Shown here: piece after piece, positions 1 to 5,560 of the stretch | How positions within the stretch are numbered: position 1 is the first letter of the stretch | Layout of the letters: each line of letters begins with the position of its first letter | Source: an uncultured Clostridia bacterium | Lineage (GTDB): Bacteria > Bacillota > Clostridia > Oscillospirales > Acutalibacteraceae | DNA length: 10,285 nt | Direction of reading: 5' to 3' | NCBI GenBank assembly: GCA_947626485.1 | Contig: CANQSG010000060.1 | Span: forward strand, 1-10,285 | Notes under the pieces: generated by a model | Seen by the model: the letters and a program-made list of their open reading frames with translations, nothing else | The model's database searches: none | Told to the model about the DNA's origin: nothing | Translations under genes and position numbers: made by a program

Positions 1-1011
1 GCCGTCGGGCAGGCCGACGTTGTAGGTCGGCAGCCAGACCTCGCTCGCTTCTTCGGTGAAGTTAAAGAGGCCGATCGCGGCTTTCCCGCCCGAAAGCAGG
101 CGGAAAAAGGCGGGCTTGTCCTCGCGCTCTTCCGACGCGTTGACGACGCCGCGCACCTCGACGTCCTGATCGATCGCGAGCAGGGTCTTGTTCGTGACGA
201 GGGCTTTGGTCTGCGCGTCCATGTTGCGGATATCGCAGCCGAGCATCAGCGGCGCGCCGAAGAGGCACCAGAGGGCGAACTGGGTGCGGTATTCGGCGTC
301 GGTGCAGCCGCTGCCGTCCTTGACGATGTCGGCGTTGCCCCGCGCCTTCATGCCGACGGTCAGCATGTCCATATCGTTGAAGCAGCCGGGCGCGGAATAA
401 CAGAAATTTTCGACCTGGCTCATCGCGATCTCCCGCACCCGGACGAAGCTGTCGAAGATGTCGCCCGTCGAACGGTAGAGGTCGCCGCCCGCCGAACGCG
501 CCCAGCGCCCGGTCTCGTCCATGCCCCAGTTGCAGAGCGAAAAGACGATTTCCCGCCCGCAGGCGCGCAGCGCCAGCCCCATTTTGCGGTAGAGCAGGGG
601 GCCGTCGTGGGTGTGGGGGACGTTGCAGTAATCGTATTTCAGGTAATCGCAGCCGTAGGACGCGAAGGTGCGCGCGTCGAGAAATTCGTGCCCGAAGCTG
701 CCGGGGAAATTCGCGCAGGTGCGCACCCCGGCGCAGGAATACAGCCCGAATTTCAAGCCCTTTTCGTGGATGAAATCGCTGACGACTTTCAGGCCGTTCG
801 GGAACTTCTGCCGGTCGGGCACGATCTCATCGGTGACGGGGTCGCGCTGCCGCTGCGACCAGCAGTCGTCGATCACGAGGTAGGTATATCCCGCGTCCTT
901 CAGCCCCTGCTCGAGCATCGCGTCCGCAAGCTCGCGCAGCAGCCGCTCGTCGATGTCGGGGCCGAAGCCGTTCCAGGTGTTGAATCCCATCGGAGGGGTT
1001 CGCAGCATCAT
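1..1011 (-). CDS. GH27 alpha-galactosidase, 3' end cut off by the window
   Basis: The protein probably hydrolyses terminal alpha-galactosyl residues from raffinose-type sugars or galactomannan fragments. The 337 visible residues cover the whole catalytic (beta/alpha)8 barrel of glycoside hydrolase family 27. The N-terminus TPPMGFNTWNGFG is the family hallmark. D127 in YLKYDYCN is the expected nucleophile, and D184 in RSTGDIFDSF is the expected acid/base; their spacing of 57 residues is close to the 61 of human alpha-galactosidase A. VIDDCW (residues 46-51) and CFNDMDML (208-216) are further conserved blocks. There is no signal peptide, so it should act in the cytoplasm on imported oligosaccharides. 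The first of two adjacent ATGs is chosen because AGGAG lies 9 nt upstream of it. The gene starts 37 nt after the methyltransferase on the same strand, so read-through is possible. Only the C-terminal beta domain is missing. The substrate is inferred from the family; an alpha-N-acetylgalactosaminidase cannot be excluded. Confidence 0.93.
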   Translation of the reverse strand, partial: MMLRTPPMGFNTWNGFGPDIDERLLRELADAMLEQGLKDAGYTYLVIDDCWSQRQRDPVTDEIVPDRQKFPNGLKVVSDFIHEKGLKFGLYSCAGVRTCANFPGSFGHEFLDARTFASYGCDYLKYDYCNVPHTHDGPLLYRKMGLALRACGREIVFSLCNWGMDETGRWARSAGGDLYRSTGDIFDSFVRVREIAMSQVENFCYSAPGCFNDMDMLTVGMKARGNADIVKDGSGCTDAEYRTQFALWCLFGAPLMLGCDIRNMDAQTKALVTNKTLLAIDQDVEVRGVVNASEEREDKPAFFRLLSGGKAAIGLFNFTEEASEVWLPTYNVGLPDG

Positions 1012-1044
1012 AAAAAAGCACTCCTTTTCGCCCCGCGCAGGGGC
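1009..1044 (-). promoter_or_regulatory. hairpin plus Shine-Dalgarno leader of the alpha-galactosidase gene
   Basis: Read on the minus strand, the 37-nt gap after the methyltransferase stop holds a 5-bp hairpin GCCCC-TGCGC-GGGGC (1030-1044), directly followed by GAAAAGGAG and then TGCTTTTTT up to the ATG. The A-run before the Shine-Dalgarno and the T-run after it can pair weakly (AAAAG with CTTTT, loop GAGTG). The same blocks recur in front of the surface-peptidase gene at 9723-9744. There is no recognisable promoter in the gap. Confidence 0.5.
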
Positions 1045-1048
1045 TGTG

Positions 1049-3820
1049 TTACGCCCGCTCGACCAGCTGCTGATACCGCTTCATCAGTTCGGCGACGCAG
1101 CTGCTCTCGGTCGTGTCTTTGACGGAAAAGCCGTAAGCCTGCATCACGGCGCGGTCGTTCTCCTGATGCGCGCGCCGCAGCTCGGGCGGCATGGTCGCCT
1201 CGTCGTAGAGGTCGGCGAGGGAGCAGTCGGGAAACTTCGCCCGCGCGTCGAGGATCGCCTGCGCCGTCGCCTCGATCTTCGCCTTCTGCTCCTCCGTGGG
1301 CGTCGGCCATGGGAAGTTGTTATAAACAATGTCTTTGGAATAGCGGTAGTCGCTTTTCAGTCTGCCAGCAACTGTGCGCATCCATGCGTTATGAACGTTG
1401 GAACATAAAATTCCGAGCTCATAGAGACCACCGCTGGGAATCAAGAAAACGAGGTTACTTGCTATTATATCCTTATTCATAAACCCCAAAGGAACATATT
1501 TTCTTTTCTCGGATGATGTTTCGGGCACAATAATATAATCTGTGTCGGGTTGCGCGATTTGGCAAAACAACGTCGGCGTTTCCGCAAATTTTCTTGTTGC
1601 CGCCGCTTTGCTATTCAATCTGAACTGTCTCACACTTTCAACACGTTCCAAAACTGTGTGACATTTTTTGATTTCCGCCGGATTGGCATTTTTTAACCAA
1701 AGGCAATATCTTTTTTTATTGTTGAGAAATTCCACCGCGCCGATATAAGGTCTTACCCATTTTTCGGATAACGGCTCTTTCCTTATCAATTCGGTTCTTT
1801 CTTCTTCCGACAGGACAAAGCCGCCGCCGTCTCTGGGCATACTGCCGAACCTCATTTGCGGAACATTACAGATCGGCGTTGAACGATATTCGATAAACAC
1901 CGTTGGGGTGTCTGTCAAATAGGGGCTTATATTCTGGCATGGCTTGAATTGCTTACTTGTGCTGAACAGCTTTTTCTCTGTTCCGGTATTCGAACAAGAA
2001 AAACCGACAATCACACAGTGCACTTTGGCTTGGTCGGCAGATTCACTGTTCCAGACAAAAGTATTGTACGCGTAATTGATATGAAAATCGTACTGTTCAA
2101 ATAAATGCTTCCAAAAAGTAATGACATGCTGCCCTTGACAGATAGAGTTAGTAGATACGTATGCCGCTCGTATATCAGTATTGCTTATCAGGTCAGCCGT
2201 CTTTTTGTACCACGCGCACACATAATCCATTTCGCCGGCGCCCTTTACGCCCTTGAAAATCGCATTTATCTCCTCTTTTTGCTCCCTGTCCATATTCATC
2301 CCGCCCACAAACGGCGGGTTTCCCATAATATAATGCAATTTTTCCTTCGGCACGACGGTTTCCCAGTCGAGGCGGAGGGCGTTGCCTTCGACGATACTGG
2401 CGTTGGTTTTCAGGGGGAGGAAATCGAGGTCGATGCGGATGATGTCCTCGGTCTCCTTCAACATCTGGCTTTCGGCGATCCAGAGGGCGGTTTTCGCGAC
2501 CGAAACGGCGAAATCGTTGATCTCGATGCCGAAGAAATGATCGATCGTCACCTGCACCGGGCTGTCCTCCGCCGTGCCGAAGGCGATCTGCGCCGTCAGC
2601 TCGCGCAGGATGTCGTTTTCCAGCCGCCGCAGGCAAAGGTAGGTCTCGGTCAGGAAATTGCCGCTGCCGCAGGCGGGGTCGAGGAAGGTCAGGCCGCCGA
2701 GCTTCGCCTGCAATTTTTTGAGCTTCCGGTTCCGGGTCTGCGCGACGCCGTCCTCTAAGCAGGCGCGGAATTCCGCCTGCAGCCCGTCGAGGAAGAGCGG
2801 GTCAATGACCTTGTGGATATTTTCGATCGAGGTGTAGTGCATGCCGCCGGAGCGCCGCGTCTCAGGGTTCAGGGTGCTCTCGAACAGCGCGCCGAAGATC
2901 GTCGGGCTGATCTGCGACCAGTCGAAATCGTCGCTCGCCTTGTGCAGCAGCAGCTCGCGGATTTCGTCGGTCAGCTGCGGGACGACGACGGCCTCGTCCC
3001 GAAAGAGCCCGCCGTTGCCGTAAGGGAAGGCGGCGAGCGCCGGCTCGAGGTAAGCGTCGCGCTGTGCGGGCGGCGTGTCGAGCACTTCGAAGAGGTCGAG
3101 CAGCGCGCGGCGCAGGTGCGGCGTGTCGAACCCGGCGAGATAATCCCGGAACATACCGTGCCGGTCGAAGATGCCGGCGTCCTCGGCGTAAAGACAGAAG
3201 ACGAGCCGGACGCAAAGGATGTTGAGGCTGCGCAGCGTCACCGGGTCGGCGGGGTCTTTGTACTGCTTGAGCAGCGCGTCGTAAAGCCGGCCGACGATCT
3301 CGCCGGCGCCGATGGAGACCTCCATCTCGCGCTTGAGGTGGTCGCTGCCGGTGTCGACGAGGAATTGCAGCCGGTAATATTCCTTGCCCAGATCGGCGAG
3401 GCGGATCTTTTCGGGTTCGCCGTTCGGGCGCTCCATATCGTAAACGTAAAATTCCGCGAAATTGCAGGTCACGACCCAGCGGGGGTGCGCCGAGAGCGGC
3501 AGCTCGGAAATGTAGCGTTTCGCCTGCTGGAACGGGGTGAGCAGCGAGCCGTCGGACTGGCGGATGGGCTTGTTCAAATCCTTGCCGAGGCTTTTCTGCT
3601 CGATCATGACCTTCGTCGCCTCGATGGCGCCGTCGATAAAGCTGGCGTGGTCGAGGTGCACCTGCTCCTCGAAGGAGATCCAGTCCTCCGGGTGGGCGAC
3701 GCCGTAAACGTCCCGCAGCAGCGAGAGCCAGAAGGGCTGGCTTTGCCCCTTCTCATAGCCCTTGCCTTCCCAGGTCTGCGCGAAGCGTTCCGCCGCCTGT
3801 CTTTGTTCGGTGTTCGTCAT
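1049..3820 (-). CDS. MmeI-like type IIG restriction enzyme / N6-adenine DNA methyltransferase
   Basis: A 923-residue single-chain restriction-modification protein of the MmeI family (MmeI itself is about 919 residues). In order: an N-terminal PD-(D/E)XK-like nuclease region with D63, E74 and K76 in FIDGAIEATKVMIEQKS; a helical spacer (about 150-340); a methyltransferase core with the AdoMet-binding motif FLDPACGSGNF (379-389) and the catalytic gamma-class motif NPPF (501-504); a target-recognition region; the conserved NNFPWPTP motif near residue 838; and a C-terminal tail with MPPELRRAHQENDRAVMQAYGF. It should methylate adenine in its recognition site and may cut unmodified DNA. No separate S, R or other defence gene is visible beside it. 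The ATG at 3820 is preceded by GGGGAGG at 8 nt and by its own promoter. The open frame continues upstream to 4321, but only antisense to ferritin. Residues about 492-837 lie in an AT-rich block. The recognition site cannot be read from the sequence, and cleavage activity is inferred. Confidence 0.9.
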   Translation of the reverse strand: MTNTEQRQAAERFAQTWEGKGYEKGQSQPFWLSLLRDVYGVAHPEDWISFEEQVHLDHASFIDGAIEATKVMIEQKSLGKDLNKPIRQSDGSLLTPFQQAKRYISELPLSAHPRWVVTCNFAEFYVYDMERPNGEPEKIRLADLGKEYYRLQFLVDTGSDHLKREMEVSIGAGEIVGRLYDALLKQYKDPADPVTLRSLNILCVRLVFCLYAEDAGIFDRHGMFRDYLAGFDTPHLRRALLDLFEVLDTPPAQRDAYLEPALAAFPYGNGGLFRDEAVVVPQLTDEIRELLLHKASDDFDWSQISPTIFGALFESTLNPETRRSGGMHYTSIENIHKVIDPLFLDGLQAEFRACLEDGVAQTRNRKLKKLQAKLGGLTFLDPACGSGNFLTETYLCLRRLENDILRELTAQIAFGTAEDSPVQVTIDHFFGIEINDFAVSVAKTALWIAESQMLKETEDIIRIDLDFLPLKTNASIVEGNALRLDWETVVPKEKLHYIMGNPPFVGGMNMDREQKEEINAIFKGVKGAGEMDYVCAWYKKTADLISNTDIRAAYVSTNSICQGQHVITFWKHLFEQYDFHINYAYNTFVWNSESADQAKVHCVIVGFSCSNTGTEKKLFSTSKQFKPCQNISPYLTDTPTVFIEYRSTPICNVPQMRFGSMPRDGGGFVLSEEERTELIRKEPLSEKWVRPYIGAVEFLNNKKRYCLWLKNANPAEIKKCHTVLERVESVRQFRLNSKAAATRKFAETPTLFCQIAQPDTDYIIVPETSSEKRKYVPLGFMNKDIIASNLVFLIPSGGLYELGILCSNVHNAWMRTVAGRLKSDYRYSKDIVYNNFPWPTPTEEQKAKIEATAQAILDARAKFPDCSLADLYDEATMPPELRRAHQENDRAVMQAYGFSVKDTTESSCVAELMKRYQQLVERA
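1310..2345. other. AT-rich block inside the methyltransferase gene
   Basis: Base composition changes sharply within one uninterrupted reading frame. For example, 1441-1500 has 19 G+C in 60, while 3001-3060 in the same gene has 42 in 60. The block runs from near the NPPF motif to the NNFPWP motif, which is where this family carries its target-recognition domain. Codons such as AAA, AAT, TTT and TAT are common inside the block and rarer outside it. The edges are approximate, and positions 2160-2345 are intermediate in composition. Confidence 0.75.
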
Positions 3821-3828
3821 CCCGGTTT

Positions 3829-3835
3829 CCTCCCC
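3829..3835 (-). promoter_or_regulatory. ribosome binding site fixing the methyltransferase start
   Basis: GGGGAGG on the minus strand lies 8 nt before the ATG at 3818-3820. It decides for a 923-residue protein over the much longer open frame that continues antisense through the ferritin gene. Confidence 0.85.
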
Positions 3836-3851
3836 GCTGATTTTCGCCCCT

Positions 3852-3880
3852 ATTATAGCACACACCGCGGCGAATTTCCA
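3852..3880 (-). promoter_or_regulatory. promoter of the methyltransferase gene
   Basis: On the minus strand, TGGAAA (3875-3880, four of six matches to the -35 consensus) and a perfect TATAAT (3852-3857) are separated by 17 bp. A TGC directly before the -10 makes it an extended -10 promoter. The leader to the ATG is short, about 25 nt. Confidence 0.75.
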
Positions 3881-3908
3881 TACCCGGCGGGATTTTTGAC
3901 GTTTTGCC

Positions 3909-3937
3909 TTGACGGGCAGGGCGCGAGATGGTAAAAT
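3909..3937 (+). promoter_or_regulatory. promoter of the ferritin gene
   Basis: TTGACG (3909-3914) and TAAAAT (3932-3937) are separated by exactly 17 bp, each one base from consensus. The start of transcription is expected near 3944. The -35 box lies back to back with that of the divergent methyltransferase promoter, 28 bp apart, so a regulator bound here could affect both genes. Confidence 0.75.
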
Positions 3938-3945
3938 AAGAGACA

Positions 3946-3961
3946 GAAGGACGCGTCCTTC
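3946..3961. repeat. perfect 16-bp palindrome at the start of the ferritin transcript
   Basis: GAAGGACGCGTCCTTC is its own reverse complement and begins one or two bases after the predicted transcription start. Its place suggests an operator. It does not resemble the AT-rich Fur or PerR consensus. As RNA it could only form a short stem with a very tight loop, so a protein-binding site is the better guess. Confidence 0.6.
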
Positions 3962-3988
3962 ATCTTTAAAAGAAAGGAAAGAATTGCC

Positions 3989-4498
3989 ATGGACAAAAAA
4001 GTTGCAGCCCTGCTCAACGATCAGATCAACAAGGAGTTTTATTCGGCCTATCTGTATCTGGATTTCGCGAATTATTACGCCGCCGCCGGATTGGACGGGT
4101 TTGAAAACTGGTACCGCGTACAGGCGCAGGAGGAACGCGACCACGCCATGCTGTTCTATCAATATTTGCAGAACAACGACGAAAAGGTCACGCTCGAAGC
4201 CATCGCGAAGCCCGATCAGGTGCTGACCGACCACATGGCGCCGCTGCGCGCGGGGCTGAAACACGAGAAATACGTCACCTCGCTGATCGACGCGATCTAT
4301 GCCGCCGCCTTCGAGGTGCACGATTTCCGCACGATGCAGCTGCTCGACTGGTTCGTCAAGGAGCAGGGCGAGGAGGAGAAGAACGCCTCCGACCTCATCA
4401 CGAAGATGGAGCTCTACGGCTCCGACGCAAAGGGGCTTTATATGCTCAACAGCGAGCTCGGCGCGCGGGTCTACTCGGCGCCCTCGCTGGTGCTGTAA
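3989..4498 (+). CDS. ftnA: non-haem bacterial ferritin
   Basis: This iron-storage protein oxidises Fe(II) at a diiron centre and stores it as a mineral in a 24-subunit shell in the cytoplasm. The 169-residue length is normal for the family. All ferroxidase ligands known from E. coli FtnA are present with an offset of one: E16, E49, H52 (in QAQEERDHA), E93, Q126 and E129 (in KEQGEEE), together with Y23. There is no haem-ligand methionine pattern as in bacterioferritin. The start is supported by AAGGA 10 nt upstream. The gene is monocistronic: its own promoter lies in front and a strong terminator begins 17 nt after the stop. A palindrome in the leader may mediate regulation, but the regulator is unknown. 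Confidence 0.95.
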   Translation: MDKKVAALLNDQINKEFYSAYLYLDFANYYAAAGLDGFENWYRVQAQEERDHAMLFYQYLQNNDEKVTLEAIAKPDQVLTDHMAPLRAGLKHEKYVTSLIDAIYAAAFEVHDFRTMQLLDWFVKEQGEEEKNASDLITKMELYGSDAKGLYMLNSELGARVYSAPSLVL

Positions 4499-4514
4499 CC
4501 CGGCCGAAAACGCA

Positions 4515-4566
4515 TTCGCCCGGACGTCCCCTGCATTGACCGGGACGTCCGGGCGAAGTTCTTTTG
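4515..4566. terminator. two-way hairpin terminator between ferritin and the HAD phosphatase
   Basis: A perfect 16-bp inverted repeat (arms 4515-4530 and 4542-4557, TTCGCCCGGACGTCCC and its complement) encloses an 11-nt loop. It is followed on the plus strand by a T-rich stretch containing CTTTT, and on the minus strand by GTTTT. It sits between two convergent genes and probably serves both. Confidence 0.88.
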
Positions 4567-4575
4567 CTTCCTGCG

Positions 4576-5358
4576 TCAGCCGACGATCGCGCCGACGCCG
4601 GGCAGCGTATAGGTCGGGCGGTAAGGGTATTGCTCGACGTCGGCCTCCGACGTGATGCCCGAGAGGACGAGCACGGTGTCGAGGCCGGTCTCGATGCCGG
4701 CGACGATGTCGGTATCCATGCGGTCGCCGACCATCACCGCCTCGGCGGAGTGCACCCCGAGGAGTTTCAGCCCGGTGCGCATCATCAGCGGGTTGGGCTT
4801 GCCGACGAAATAGGGCGATTTGCCGGTCGCGAGCTCGATGGGGGCGATGAGGGCGCGGCAGGCGGGGACGACCCCCGCTTCGCTCGGCGCCGTCAGGTCG
4901 AAATTCGTCCCGATGAGGCGGGCGCCGCCCTGCACGAGGGAAACGGCCTTGACGATCGTATCGTAATGATAGGTCGAGGTCTCGCCGACGATGACGTAAT
5001 CGGGGTTGACGTCGTTCATCGTGATGCCGACCTCATACAGGGCGTTCATCAGCCCCGGCGCGCCGATGACGTAGGCGCTGCAGCCCGGCGCCTGGCTGCT
5101 TAAAAATTTCGCCGTGGCGAGGGCGCTGGTGTAAAAATGCGACTCGTCGATGGTGAGCCCCATGCGCGCCAGCTTCTGCTGCAATTCCCGCGGCGAGCGC
5201 TCGCTCGAATTCGTCAGGAACAAAAACTGCTTTTGCTCGCGGTACAGCCACTCGACGAACTCGGTCACGCCCGGCAGCAGCCGGTTGCCGTGATAGATCA
5301 CGCCGTCCATATCGCAGATAAAGCCTTTTTTCGCCCGCAGCAACTCCAAAGATTCCAT
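4576..5358 (-). CDS. NagD-like HAD-IIA phosphatase
   Basis: A 260-residue HAD-superfamily hydrolase of subclass IIA (NagD/AraL/p-nitrophenyl phosphatase type), the usual length. Motif I is CDMDGVIY with nucleophile D16 and acid/base D18; motif II is FLTNSS with T49; motif III is K187 in GKPNP; motif IV is GDRMDTD (211-217), whose acidic residues bind Mg2+. The cap between about residues 80 and 180 is of the C2 type. It should be a cytoplasmic phosphatase for small sugar phosphates or nucleotides; the substrate cannot be read from the sequence. The start is set by AGGAG 8 nt upstream and by a TATAAT box about 50 bp upstream. The frame stays open further upstream through an A/G-rich leader, which is not translated if the promoter call is right. 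It is transcribed alone and diverges from argG. Confidence 0.92.
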   Translation of the reverse strand: MESLELLRAKKGFICDMDGVIYHGNRLLPGVTEFVEWLYREQKQFLFLTNSSERSPRELQQKLARMGLTIDESHFYTSALATAKFLSSQAPGCSAYVIGAPGLMNALYEVGITMNDVNPDYVIVGETSTYHYDTIVKAVSLVQGGARLIGTNFDLTAPSEAGVVPACRALIAPIELATGKSPYFVGKPNPLMMRTGLKLLGVHSAEAVMVGDRMDTDIVAGIETGLDTVLVLSGITSEADVEQYPYRPTYTLPGVGAIVG

Positions 5359-5366
5359 ATTGCTCT

Positions 5367-5371
5367 CTCCT
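5367..5371 (-). promoter_or_regulatory. ribosome binding site fixing the phosphatase start
   Basis: AGGAG on the minus strand lies 8 nt before the ATG at 5356-5358. The leader between the promoter and this site (5371-5409) is almost pure A and G. It contains a second AAGGAG that faces no suitable start codon. Confidence 0.8.
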
Positions 5372-5409
5372 TTTCGATTCTTTTTTCCTTTTTTCTTTTT
5401 TCTCCTTCC

Positions 5410-5438
5410 ATTATAGCCGCTTTTGCCCCGCGCTGCAA
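5410..5438 (-). promoter_or_regulatory. promoter of the HAD phosphatase gene
   Basis: A perfect TATAAT (5410-5415) with TTGCAG (5433-5438) 17 bp further upstream on the minus strand. The -35 box matches only in its TTG. Transcription would begin near 5403 and leave a purine-rich leader of about 45 nt. Confidence 0.65.
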
Positions 5439-5477
5439 TCCCGAATTTTCGCACCGGCGCGCGGCGGGGCGGAAAAA

Positions 5478-5491
5478 TGCATATTTTTTCA
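5478..5491. promoter_or_regulatory. candidate upstream ARG box (ArgR/AhrC operator)
   Basis: TGCATATTTTTTCA matches the 14-base core of the ARG box consensus TGAATWWWWATTCA at 12 of 14 positions. It lies just upstream of the argG -35 box. AT-rich sequence matches this pattern easily, so the call rests on its position and on the second copy. Confidence 0.4.
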
Positions 5492-5499
5492 ATTTCCCC

Positions 5500-5527
5500 T
5501 TGACATTTCGCCGGAATACGGTATAAT
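5500..5527 (+). promoter_or_regulatory. promoter of the argGH operon
   Basis: Perfect TTGACA (5500-5505) and perfect TATAAT (5522-5527) with a 16-bp spacer. Such a strong promoter usually needs a repressor to be controlled. Transcription should start near 5534, giving a leader of under 30 nt. Confidence 0.88.
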
Positions 5528-5530
5528 AAA

Positions 5531-5544
5531 TGCATAAAAAATCA
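5531..5544. promoter_or_regulatory. candidate ARG box at the argG transcription start
   Basis: TGCATAAAAAATCA matches the ARG box core at 12 of 14 positions and overlaps the expected +1. A bound arginine repressor would block the polymerase here. The mismatch at the third base is the same as in the copy at 5478-5491. Confidence 0.45.
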
Positions 5545-5560
5545 TTATGGAGGCATATTT

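Noticed and set aside
362..388. D213/D215 in FNDMDML as the catalytic acid/base of the alpha-galactosidase
   Set aside because: In the human enzyme the equivalent NDPD aspartates are conserved but are not the acid/base. The aspartate at the position of human D231 is D184 here.
2813..3934. Long plus-strand open frame (373 codons) opposite the methyltransferase
   Set aside because: Antisense shadow of a GC-rich gene. No ribosome binding site or family motif was seen, while the opposite strand carries clear conserved motifs.
1..3989. Multi-gene defence island around the methyltransferase
   Set aside because: Its neighbours are an alpha-galactosidase and a ferritin. No second defence gene, integrase, transposase or attachment-site repeat is visible.
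3821..4321. N-terminal extension of the methyltransferase frame by 167 residues
   Set aside because: It runs antisense through ferritin and across both promoters. The ATG at 3820 has a good ribosome binding site, and the family begins with a short N-terminus like that at 3820.
5359..5535. N-terminal extension of the HAD phosphatase by 59 residues
   Set aside because: It crosses the gene's own TATAAT box and an A/G-rich leader giving a Lys/Arg-rich stretch. The family begins a few residues before the DxD motif, as with the start at 5358.
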